Positions 35,601-48,900 of a DNA stretch of 64,000 nucleotides are shown here, in pieces (positions within the stretch are counted from its first letter, which is position 1; each line of letters starts with the position of its first letter). Origin of the DNA: Sepioteuthis lessoniana (Eukaryota; Mollusca; Cephalopoda; Myopsida; Loliginidae); NCBI GenBank assembly GCA_963585895.1, contig OY757921.1:80933743-80997742 (forward strand). The letters run 5' to 3'. Both the position numbers and the translations under genes were made by a program. The notes under the pieces were generated by a model. That model ran no database searches, was not told where the DNA came from, and saw only the letters and a program-made list of their open reading frames with translations.

Positions 35601-38600
35601 AAGAGCCTTCAAAAGAAACGACAAAAATGTTTGCATATCTTCATGTCGCTGTATTGCTCATTTGGTTAATCAGCAAGTGGTAAGAAAATTTATATTCTTA
35701 AATGATGGTAGAGAAAAGTTGACTTTTTTTTTTCCATATGAAAATAGCATGTCCAAGGATGTATCAGTAAGCCTTTAACTTGTCATATAGCTAACTCTGT
35801 CACTGGGGATTAGAATATGCTGACTGTATCCCCTACTGATTGGTAAGACCCTCTTCCCATCAGAAAAAGAGGTGTCTTGTATATGATACGAAACTGCATC
35901 TAGTGGTGAGGCTCCAATTCTGGAGATCTAGAGAGTGTTAAGTACCCCATCATTTTCATTTCTCCCCGGTACACTCTGACCCAGAGTCTCATCTATAGAT
36001 ATATTTTAAAATTATTTGGACTGTGTGCCAAATACCCCTCATAAACAACTACACAAAAAGTGTAAAAGGAACATGATTTTCTAAAATCTAGGCATAAAAT
36101 AAGTGGAGATCTGTTGAGATGTTGTTAAACTCAATTAATTAATCATCTGGCATTTAGTTACAAGCTGAACTTTGATCTGAAATTTTTAATCTAATCTTCA
36201 GTCTGTATGAATAATAATCACCTCTGAATCAAGCATATTAACATCGAAAAAGATAATTTGGAAAAAATAAAATGTTTGCTGTGTAAACTAAATGCATTTC
36301 TCTATATGTTGATGTACCTACATATATAATTGTCATCATCTCATTAGTCAGTTCAGATCTTACTTCCTTGCCCAGTAGGCTGGGGCTGTAGAATACACTG
36401 ACGGCACCTCTGCAGAGGGGTAAGACCCCCTCTAACGAGTGTCCTGGATATGACACTAAACAATCTGATGGTGAGGTTCCAGCAATGCTGGAGCTTTGGG
36501 GAATGCGGAGTACCCCTTCATTGCCATCGCTCCCAGGTCCACTCTGGCCCGGAGTGGTAGCACCTGATAGAGCCCTATCTATGGGTTAAATAGAACTAAC
36601 AGCATTTTTATGCTAAACTGAATAGCTTGAAATAGAAATGTTTTTGACAATTAAACCGTACTTACATTTAAACTGCGTGCTCATGCTTAACTGAATTATT
36701 TGAAATAGAACTGTTTTTCGACATTAAAATTGTATTTACACTTAACTGAATTGTTACATATAACTTCTTGTATAGTTTGAAATTGAAATGTTTTTGACAA
36801 TTAAACTGTGTACTTATGCTAAACTGAATTGTTTTAAATAGAACAGATTATTTACATAAAAATGGATTTGGCGTTAAATAACCTACAACAGTTGATATGC
36901 CATAAAACCCATCAAACCAAACCTTGCCTCACTGAATCATTGCCTTGTCAGCTGAGGTTGTAGAATATGCTAACTGCATTTTTACAGAGCCCTACACACA
37001 CACAAAGCTAAATGTGGACCGTGGATGGTGATCGTAATGCTTGAGGACAGGTGTAACACTATATAGGTGGCCCGCCAAGCAGATGATTCCTTTGTCTGTT
37101 TTGGCGCGAAACCAGACAAAGGATTTTTGGACCTGAAATCTCGCTGTATCCGGAAGTGGTAAGGGGACGCGAAAGAGAGTTGGTTGGAGAAAGGGGCTGA
37201 CAGGCAATTGGCGTGGAACGACGGACAGGGGCAGTTGACACCGGATACCGGAGTGGTGAGACCAGCAGAGAAGATAGGGTCCAGTGAAGAAGATCGAGTC
37301 AAGAGATGTCGGCATTCCAGTTGCTTTGTGGAATTTTCGCTAGTAACCCACGCTAGCGTTAGTCTGCACATGCATGTAGTGTTGCATACTCTCCTTCTGC
37401 TCTGAGTTAACCCCAAGCATTGTTCGTGTTTGTTCGTTTGTCCTTCTATTTTCTCCGGCTCCCTCGATCGTATTCTTGTAGTGGCAAGAAATGTGCATTA
37501 CCCCCCTCGGACCACTAGCTGATCACCGACTGGCCGAGAAGTGGAATGGTTAGAAGAGGATGAATGTGTGTGGGGGCGAGGGCGGTAATGTTACACAGGG
37601 TCCTTGTGACTGAACAGTCTGTGACCCTGCAACACTCCACTTTGGCTTTGGGCTAGATGACTGGTCAGAAAGATCCAATCAATTGGTTGTTTATGTCAAG
37701 CCCTAGCGCCTATATGATTGTCCCAACTGTATTCTTCAAATTCCTCTTGTGGCAAAAAAGTACCCAACCCTATTTTATCTTAAAGATGCTAGAAGGCAGT
37801 GGCTGAGGGTCAACTGCAAAGATAGCAATACTTGAAGCCATTTAAACTGTGTGCAAACAAATGAGCTCTAACTTGTTTAAAAATAAAATTGCCTATAAAC
37901 TATTTACTTACAAATCATATATGAAAATTCAAAATAAACAGGATTTGGCATTGAATAACCTACTAGGGTTGATATGCCATTAAGCCAAATGACCAAACCA
38001 AACCACGCATCACTGAATCAATGGTTGATTGAAAAGTTTTGAATAAAACAAAATGACATGGTTTCATTTTCCTCTATCATTTCCACAATGTGACAAAAAT
38101 CCAATTAAGGCTGATGATATGAGGTAGTCCTGGGGCACTTGGGGGTTATCATTAATGAAACCATACCTGACCCTTAAACCATCATCATCTGTTAGAGGCT
38201 TTGTTAGTGACATACAAGTAGATTTTTTTTAATTTACTTTGATGCTTGCTATTTTTTTCCAGGCCCATGAGGTTTTAGCTTTGGAAATTCTTACTCTGTT
38301 ATTGGAGAACCCCACAAATGATTCCGTTGAAGTAGCTGTTGGTTTCTTAAAAGAATGTGGCCAGAAGCTCACTGAAGTCTCCCCCAGAGGAATAAATGGT
38401 AGGTGAATTTCTTATTTATTATAGATATGCTGACAATGATCATTATATATGTTACCCTCCTCCACATTCAGTTGTGGGATAAAACAAAGCAATGTTTTCT
38501 TTCTCATTTTCAGTATTAGTTATAAAAGAGAGTTTTATTCAAAATAAAATCTGTTTGCTAGCATCAAGAATATACTCAGTGGCAATACTAGAATGATTGC

Positions 38601-41600
38601 CACCCAGAGCAAGCTTTGAGTTTGCTCTTCCACTATACAGGCTTATACAACAGACTCAGAAATGTCACCCCATAAAAGTGCTGCTTTAGGTGGACCCCAC
38701 CTCCCCTCTTGTATCTTCCTAGCTATGTTACTTAATATATTTGTGATAAAAGTTTATCCATGGAAAATAGATGGTATGCCAGGTTATATATAAATGCTAA
38801 TAGAATTTTTTTTTTTTTTTTCCACCTTAATCAATTTTTTTTTCTTTTTCTTTTCTTTCAAGCAATCTTTGAACGGTTGCGAAATATCTTACATGAAGGC
38901 AAAGTCGATGTACGTACTCAATATATTATTGAAGTTATGTTTGCTGTTCGAAAGGATGACTTTAAGGTATGTTTACACTTTGTTATATTCATAAAAATTC
39001 TCTCTTTTCACATTCCTTATTAACCATAACCCATAAATTGCTGTCTTTTCCTCTTTGTATTTTCTACTTGCAATTGACCTTTGCAAATTCCTGCATCACC
39101 GAATCTAATGTGAAATACAAAGCTATTTATCTGTTTCACTCTAGGAACTCTTGATATTAACACATAAGAATAGATATCCATATCATTGCAAGTATTGCTG
39201 ATATTATGAATGTAAAAAAAAAAAATGGAGGCACTCATGGTGTAATGGACATCATCATAGGAAATGGATATTGCAACCCAAGTTCAAATCCTTGATAAGG
39301 TTGTTTGCATTTTACATAGCATTAATACCTTTAGGAAAGGTATGAATCCAACTATTCTCCCTTTAGTTAAGGGTAGGGCAGACTGGGCTCTTTAGCCTTG
39401 GTATGGCAACTAGTCTAGGAGAAGGAAAACTCTGAATTCAAACATGTTAAACTCTGCATCCTGTTTGTGCAGGGGGGTTGGTAAATACATATAAACCTTT
39501 GGGGGATGGAGGCTATTAAAACAAACCTTAATGAGACTTGAACACTGACGTTTTGTATTTGAGATCAACGTATTCACTAAACTGACTTCCTCTATACAAT
39601 TTATGTACACACATGCAGTCAATTTATGATGAATATTATTCTTTCACACAGTTGTTTTTAAAAAATATATAATTAATATATAATAGATTGATATATTTAA
39701 CAAATATTAATGCAAAGTCTGAAATTGATATTCTATCTTCAGTAAAAAATGTTTTTAGTTTGAACAAATATTTTTTCTGGGAAACTCCTAGCATGAAAGT
39801 TTTTTTTTTTTTAACTCTGACAAACTAACCAATTACCGCTAATATCAACAGAACCTCCTCCTCATGGTATTATTATATAGTAACAAATACTCTCTTGTTA
39901 CCTATAGTGATGAAAGGTACTAGTTCCTCCTCAATTCTCAAATTGCTTCCATAATGATATTAAGCTAGTTAAACAAGAGTTTATAGACCTACTTGAGTTT
40001 AATGAAACTTAAGTAGGTCTATAATCTTGTTATTAGTACTAAGCATCATGAGATAATTTAATCAAAATATGACACTTAGTGGATGAAGTTTAATATTAAT
40101 ACAAATATTTTATTGCTAGGAGAGAAAAAATAATAAATAGGACAAAATTTCTTAATCTAACCTTTTTCAGATAAGACAACAGTGAAGTTTCCATAGAAAG
40201 TTAGTTTCTTGTATGATAGAGGTAGGAAGAATATTTTTTAACATTTACGAAAAATTTTCTATACGGAGATATTTTGTAAACTAGCTGATGATGGAAGCTT
40301 GAGCATTAGAATATTTAAATTTAGAAATTATTTGCACTTAGACTAATTATGCTGTTAAAAGATTTATTTGATATGGTTGTTCTCTTTGCTTTTTAAGCTT
40401 TTACAATTTTGATAAGTTTTGAGTGATAGTTTGAATAAGAATAACCTTTGAGTTGATGTACATCAACTTATAGGGTTGTTTAAGTAACATATAACTGCTT
40501 AAAAAGTCATGCAAAAGCTATACAGGGTGTTTCAGAAAAATTGATTTAATTTCATAATCTAATAACTTGATCAGTTCCTTGTTCAAATGATGTAAAATTT
40601 TAACAGCATGTGTAGAAACAACTTAAAATTCTATGTTTAATGTTTTTTTTCTGGTATAGAAATGCCATTTACTATTTAAAAAAAAAAAGTAGGCATTTCA
40701 ACATTAAACTGAGAATTTTGGGTTGTTTCTACACATACTGTTAAAATTTGACATCGTTTGAATGAGAATTGGTCAAGTAATTTGATTACAAAATGGTATC
40801 AGTTTTTCTGAAACACTCAGTATATCTCGAATGATATGAAATGTTTTGAAACAGCCCATATTTTTTGATTAAAAATAATCAAACAACAATCAGAAATTAA
40901 GTTAATAATAAAAATGAATAGTTGTCTCTATCAAACATGAACTTATTTTGGTGAGTCTTATGCACTGTTTCCATTGTACCTTGACAAGTTCATTATTTGG
41001 TTAGAAATCTTATAAAAACTAGCTCTGTGAACTGGGCTTAGAATATGATGACTGTATCCTGGATATGATACTGAATTGTATTTGATAATTCTGGAGAAGT
41101 GGAAAATATATCCCTCCAGAAATAAATTTAATAGTATCACTATTGTTTTTCTACAAGGATAGTTTTGGCATTCACCCACAAAGGTTGATATGCCATTAAA
41201 CAAAGAAACCAAACTATAAAGCCCAAGTGTTATCATATTTCTTTTTTCTAATTTGTATCTAGAATTGTCTCAAATTATATCTTGAATTTAGATTTTCATC
41301 ATGCTCTATCTAGAAATGTTAGAGAAATCTTGTTCCACCATTCAAGTTATTTTTGTTTTATATTACTATGTATAATATAATTTCTTTTTTAAACTGTTAA
41401 TTCTGTTTTTCTTATTTAGATATCTTTTATTTTAAAAACTAAGGAAGTCAGTAGCAAATTTTTTAACAGTTGAATTTCAGTATTGAATACAACATATTAT
41501 TAGCAGCATTGTTTCTTATTCTTCTTGTAGACTAGCACTGGAAAATTATCTGGGTTGAGGTTGGGGGAAAGATAATTAAGTTCACATAGCTATGTACAAT

Positions 41601-42857
41601 ATGGAACATTGGCCTAGTTTTAAGTTACTAAACCCAATTCTAACTCTAAAAAAGAAACCCTAAATAAAATTTAAAAAAAAAACTCAAAATGTATTCTACT
41701 TTTTGAAATTGTTCTGTACTTTAAAAAAAAAAAAACAACTTTTTTTTATTTTATTTGAATGTCAGTTCTTTTGATTTCATTTAAGTCCAAAAATAGGTTT
41801 ATATATTGTACATAATGCTATATTATACTTTGTTGTGTTCATTTCTTTGTATTCCTGAACAGATAGCAATTCTACAAGCACCTTCATAAGTTACATATGA
41901 CAAAAATTGTGGTGGTGTTTGTATAAGAAAATACACACAGGAACATTATCAAGTGTACAGACACCTCTCATGTATGTATTGATGTTCACCGTATTGATAC
42001 TACTTAATATAATTATTTCTTTGACAGGATCATCCTGCAGTGATAGAAGAACTGGATTTAGTGGAGGAAGCTGACCAGTTTACACATTTACTGACGCTAG
42101 ATGATGCTGGAGGTGGAGAAGAAATTTTGAGTAAGTTCTTTAATGATTTTTATCTTAATGGTAGATGTGCACTAAAATGATATCTTAAGTTGATTATGTG
42201 ACCATTTTTTACTAGAGTTTTGGTTGACTGTGTTAAAATACTCATTCCAAAAATAAGAAAGTCTACACTCCCTCTTGAGAATGGATTTTTCCAAAGTACT
42301 GAAATGAATGGACCAGGTAGCAAATTCTTTTAGAATTTAGATTTTTATTCAAGTTGTGACAGTTGACTCATTCCTTGGGTTATTAATATTGGTAAGTAGA
42401 TCGTAGAACAACAGGCTTGGGGTGGTCTGAATGATGCTGAGACTGATTGTAACAGGGAAGATGTACTTATTTCTTTCCTCTCCAAAATGTCTTGAATTAC
42501 TGATAGATTTATTCAAAATATTTTATCCTCCATGGAGACACTCATGGTGTATTGGTTATCATTGTATGAAATAGACTTTGCTACTCAAGTCTAAAACCTG
42601 AATAAGGCTGTTTGCATTTCACATGGCGCTATTATCTTTGAGAAAGATATGAAATTAACTATTCTCCTGCTAGCTTTGGGTCAATAGTAGAGCATATTGT
42701 GCTCTTTAACCACGTCATGGCAACTGGTCTATGAGAAGGAAAACTCCGAATTCAAACCAATTGTAAACCTGGAGAGTGATGTGCTCTGCCAGCCTATTCT
42801 TGCTCAAGACACACAACATGAGTAGTATCCCCATACTGAATCAGGTTACTGAATAAG

Positions 42858-42900
<43 letters not shown>

Positions 42901-45900
42901 CTCCACGTATTTTAATAAATGCAATACTTCCATGTTACTGGTACAACTAGGCTTTGGTACTAATGTTAATATTCCAAGAGAAGTGACTTGATATTTCCCT
43001 TGGAATATTAAGAGTATTATTAACAATCCAAGTTTGCAATGTGTTCAATTCTGGCCATTCATTTAATTTACTCTTCCAAACTCTTATAAAATCCTGTTTT
43101 TTTTTGTTTTTTTTTGTTTTGTTCTTTGTTTTTTTTAATTAGATTAGTTACTTTATTATAATATGACCCTGTTGGCAGGTCTTACAATATGCTTATTGTC
43201 TCCCCTGCAAAAGAGTAAGACCTCTTTTTAAAAATAAAAAAAAGGTCCTGAGTATGACACTAAAACTGCATCTGAAGGTGAGGCTCCAGTTCTGTAGCTA
43301 TTTGGTGTGTAGAATATCCCTTCATTGCCATTATACCCAGGTCCCTTCTGATTTGCAGTGATAATACTTGTTAGGGTTCCATCTATGGGCCAAATAGATC
43401 TGTTTAAAAATTATTCATATTCAATAAGACTGCAAAAAAATACTCTTAAGAAACAATTACTAAAAAAAAAATGTAAATGTACAATGAATGTGATTTCCTA
43501 TCCTCTAGGCATAAAATAACCTTAGATGGGTCGATATACAGTTAAACTCAATCAACCAATTCTTTCCTTTACTTTTCTTAATCAAAATGGTGATTAAATG
43601 TCAATTTTTTAAATACCCTATATTTTCCATGACAGAGTGCATTTGAATTAGACTTGTATGGTTTTGACTTTAATCTCTAAAAATTAGATTTGTATTGGTG
43701 CTCTAACTATTGGGTTTCTGAAACACTTAACCCTTTTGCTGCCACATTTTTCACTTTTCAGTAACACTCAGTTGAGTGCCACATTTTCCAGACAAAAAAC
43801 CTATTTCAATAAGTGTTAGCCTTTAAATTTTCATAAACATTATGAACTGGTATTTGAAACATACTAAGAACAGTAGGTGGAAAATGCAAATAGAATATAG
43901 TACATAATTCAACTTTATTTGTATGTGAAGACTTCAATTATAGTTGTACACAATACAGCTTTTAAAATTCAAGTAGAGTTATAGATGCAGTTAAATAAGA
44001 TTTTATGAGTAAGAGATAACAAAAAAATTCTGCCTTATCATTCATGTTTGCTTTTTTATTTGATTTGCAGATGTATTCAAAGCGGATGATAATTTTGTAG
44101 AAAATGAAGAAAAATATAATGTTTTGAAAAATGGTAAGTTGATGTATTCATTTTCATTTCCTAGAGGTGCTTGTGTAATGGATACTGTCATAGGAAATGG
44201 ACATGGCAACCTTAGTTCAAATCTTAGACGGGGGGGGGGTTGTATTTCACATGATAATACCCTTGGAAAAAGCATAAGTCTAATTGTTCCCCTTCCAACT
44301 ATGGATAAATAGTAGGGATTTTTAGCGTTGGTATAGTAACTGGTTTAGGAGAAGGATAACTTTGAATTCAAACCTGTTGAACTCAGCTTAAAAATTAATC
44401 TTGTTGCATTCTGCTTGTGCAGAGGGTTGGCTAAATATTTATTTTCATTTTATATGATTTCAATAATTCTACATATAAATTGATGTATACTTTAATGAAC
44501 ACATACTTTATTTTTTATTATAACTTTTGTTTTTCTCAAAAATTCAGTAAAATAGAAATTAAATCACTTCTATACTATATTCTTAAATCTTGTAAGTGTA
44601 TTCTTATCTTCTTTCTTAAATATACCAGAATATCTTTTAATATTAAAAGAAATTATATTTATTGTGTCAAAGTTAGTGCAATGTGTTTTTTCTTTTTTTC
44701 TTTTTAATAAATTTTTCTACTTGAATTTTGTGTGTAGATGTAGCAAGATAAAAACGTGTTCTTGTTTCATATTCACTTTTTCTTGTTGGTTGGATGAAGA
44801 AAACCCAAATGGTGTTTAACGTTTTGGTCCCTACTTGGATCTATGGTTGAACTCCTGTAATCCAGTTGGGTTGTTGTCAGTCTTTCTTTCTTTTTCTTTT
44901 CTTTCCCCTCCTGGTTGTGTCACCAAGTTCAAAGTGGTCCATAAGGCTACGGAAACAACCAAAAGTATTTGTTGTACGAAAGGGGAAGGTACAGTTGATC
45001 ACAGTACAGTTACCAGATGTTCAAGAAATTTTTCTCGGGTTGCAAAAGCTTTGACAATCAAGCAAGGTCAGGTAGGCTTAGAAGAGTGGATTCCAAAGCT
45101 GTGCTCAAAATCATAGAGGCATGTTTGGCAAGTAGCACTCAAAGAGCATTTGGTGAGCTTGGCATCTCACAGTCTCGTGTGGTTTGTCACCTTCACAACC
45201 TTGGCAAAAGCATCTGAAGCTGTCAAATTATGCCTCGTGTTACCAAAATATTGCAAAACTTTTGACTCCCCATAGTATTACTATTATGATAAGGTAATTG
45301 TAGAAGTCACAGCTCTAACAAACAACAACAATAATAACAACACTTACCGGCTTGGCACTCCTAGTCTTGCATCCAGCTGGCAGATGAAAAATAAAATGGG
45401 CTGTAACTCAATACAAATCCTGCGACCACACTGAACAGGCCGGTATATATTTATGCTGATATAGCCATGCCTAGGCTGGCGACCAATTGCTGCCCAGGGA
45501 ATGGACTCAACCACGTGCGCATAATGGAATGCCCCGGTGGTCATAAAACCTTTTTCTTCCTTGGAGTTCTGAAGAGCTCACTTCAATGCGTTATGCAGCT
45601 GAGTGCTGACTCACTGTTACTAAGAGAAACCTGATACGACAGAATTTGACAGTAATTTGACGGATTAAATTAACTGTTTAAATAAGTTTTCTTTAAATGT
45701 AAAAATATTGCTTTTTCGGGGGTTTCTTTTTTTTTAAATTTTATTTTTATTTTTCTTATTTCAGAAATTCTTACAAGAAGCTCAGACGAGGAGAGTGGTG
45801 ATGAAAGTGGTGATGAAAGTGAAGATGAGAGTGGCAGTGAAGATGAGGAAGAACCTGCTGGATCAGGTTAGTGAAATTCTATCAATATTTCAGTGTTTTA

Positions 45901-48900
45901 ATTATGTTTTTTAATTTTTAAAATTTTTTTTATAAATACCTTATGATAATTCAGACGTGAGTCAATACATCTGCGGGGGGGTGTCCTCGTGGTGTAATGG
46001 TTAAAGTGATGGACTGCAGAATCGTAGTATGTGAGTTCGTACTTCAGTCGCGCTATTACGTTCACTTTCGGGCAAATACTCTTGGGAAAAGTATGAACCC
46101 CTTTATCCTTCCAGCTATGGGTTAAATAGTACCACTACTGTTCTTCTAGGAGAATGGCTTTGGCATTAAATAACCTATAAAGGTTGATATGCCATTAAAC
46201 GAAGAAACCAAACCAAACCAAATACATCTGCTTATTAGTTGAAAGGTTTTTCACTGATAGTAGTCATACTGTATCTCTGCTTTTGAGGATTGTTAACGAC
46301 ATTGTAAGTAGAACACTTTCACAGGAATTGAATCGTCTAGAGTATGAAAGAAATAGCAAACTGCTATTAATTGATTGATCCCTCAAAAGAAAGATTTTTT
46401 TTTTTTTTTTTTTTTTTAGAATGTTCCAGTTGAAAAAAATTATATATACTGTAGTAGATCATATCTATGGCTAAACGGAATATCATAACCTGTTCATGGG
46501 ACTTCAAATATGCTTACTTTATCTGAGGAGTAAGAGTGTTGAGTATCCCTTCATTGGTTCAATCTGGAGTGGTAGTACCTTTAAGGGTCACACACCTATT
46601 TAAAGATTATTGGTATGTGATAGGACAATGTTAAAGAATAAACTCTTAAGAAACAACCACACAAAAAATATAAATTTGAATGTACAATGAATGTGATTCC
46701 CTACCTTCTAGGCATAAATTGACCCTAGACAGGTTGACATTTGGTTAAAATAAATCACTAGATGAAAGAACATATTGGTTTTATTTGACTATAATTAAAG
46801 AGAAGTGTCTCCCCCTCTCTTTTAAAAAGCATTATTAGTGGTCAGTCATGCATGAATTAAAACAGATTTTAATTGATGCATGTCTACTCATTACCAACCA
46901 CAAGGACTAATAGTTTCCATGTTTCCCATAGTTCTGGGTATTGAACTTTGACCTGCTATCTATCAATCACTTGTCTATGATCCTGAAATATTTAAATGTT
47001 CTAGTAACATTTTATTTGGTATCAAGTATGGTTATCACTTTGACAGAATTTCTGTTTTTTCCACAAAATTTATTCTTGAAATCTTTTTTAAAAGTTTGGC
47101 AAATCATTTTGAAAGATAAGACAAATATTGGTTTTAAATGATTGAAGTTTTCTCTCTTAGTAAAGTATCTATTAAAATCATAATCGTTACAGTATAATGA
47201 TAAGAAAATAGTGAAGTAATAGTCAGATTAATATTGAATGTGTATGTTTATTATTTGAAATTTAATTAATTTATCCTTTACAATGTTTTATCAAGTTGTT
47301 TATTTAATTTGTAAGTTTACATACAAAACTTCAAGAGATAAATATTTTGTTATTTTTTTTTTTAATTTAAAAATTTTTTTTTTGTAGAACAAACTGAACA
47401 GATGATTATTGATAACACAGAAACAAATTTGGTTGCTCTGCGACGGACAATATATTTGACAATTGCATCCAGTTTGGACTTTCAGGAATGTGCTCATAAG
47501 TTGCTTAAAATGGATCTCAAACCAGGCCAAGAGGTATATTTATAAAATAGTCTAAAATATTTTTGGAAGTTTGTCATGTTTTTTTTCTTCTTTTTTTGTG
47601 TGTGGGTGGAATTTTGGGTAATAAGATCTAGTATATTTATTCTAATCAAGTCTTCTACTTTGCAGCTTTGTTGGCAATATGCTGACTGTATTCTCTGCAG
47701 AAAAAAAAAAGTTTCCTGGGTATGACACTAAACTGTATCTTATAGTGAGATTCCAGTACTGGACCTGGAGAATGTGGAGTTACATATTCATTACTCCCAG
47801 GTCCACTCTGACCTGTAGGATCTTATCTATGAGTCTAATAGATCTGTTTAAAAAGTATTGATGGGGTAACAAAAAGAATGACTTACTGTGGAATCCAAAA
47901 TGGGCAAGAATGTGTTTCGCATGTGAAGTGAGGAAACAAAACTTTCCTGAGGGTGAGGGTGTGATTTGTAGAATGTAGAGACATTCTCATGCAAATTTTG
48001 GCTAGTCTGAACAGAGATTAAAAAAAAAACAGCAGTGTCGGCATAGCTTTAGTTCTCTTGTTGTAACAAGAAGTGACTTACGGTCGGACTTTGTTTTGTT
48101 AAGAAGCTTACCAATCAAGCTTGTGAGTGAGAAGAGACTTACAGTCAAACTTTGTTTTGTTAAGAAGTTTACCAATCAAGCTTGCGAGAGAGGAGAGAAT
48201 TATGGTTGGACTTGTTTTTTTTTCTTTTTATTTGATGACCAATTGGACTTTCCAGTGAAAGAGACAGACAGACTCTACTGTTGTGTCTATGACTTCTGCT
48301 TGTGACAAGGAAGCGAGTCTTAAAAAGAAAAAAAATTTTTTTTTTTTTTTTTGCTTTAGATGGATTCAGAGTTTTTGTTTCTGAGTTTCTTTTTTTTGTT
48401 AAACTTTTCTAATTTAAAAATTTTTTTTAGCAGACAAGCAAGCCTGATAAATTTTATCATGGGCTACTATTATTGATCTCTTTTTAGTAACTAGACCCTA
48501 ACAGAAACTGTATTTGAACATTTTATTTAATAGGGTTTTAATTTTAAGTATTTGTACTTTAACTTGTTTAATAATAGAATATTTGTTTGGTTTATTTTAG
48601 TTACTCTTGCTTATAACCTTTAGTAAAATAATATTTTAAAGATTCAATATCATAAGACGAAGTAAAAGCGGTTCATTTATAGCAAGATTTTTAGACAACT
48701 TGGTGAATAAAGCAATATCCAATTCAATTTTCAACTTAATTATTTCGCATTTACCTTGATCATTATAATTTTTCCAGGAAGATAACAGATGCTACTTATA
48801 GAGTACTTTCCCTTATAATTAATTATGACATAAATTTTATGAATATGATGTGGCTCAGTAGTACTAATGAAATTTAAAGGTAAAAAAGATAAATGGAAAT

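Noticed and set aside
36982..37416. 144-codon minus-strand ORF in the GC-rich block
   Set aside because: No recognisable domain. GC-rich sequence lacks stops by chance, and neighbouring frames are open too.
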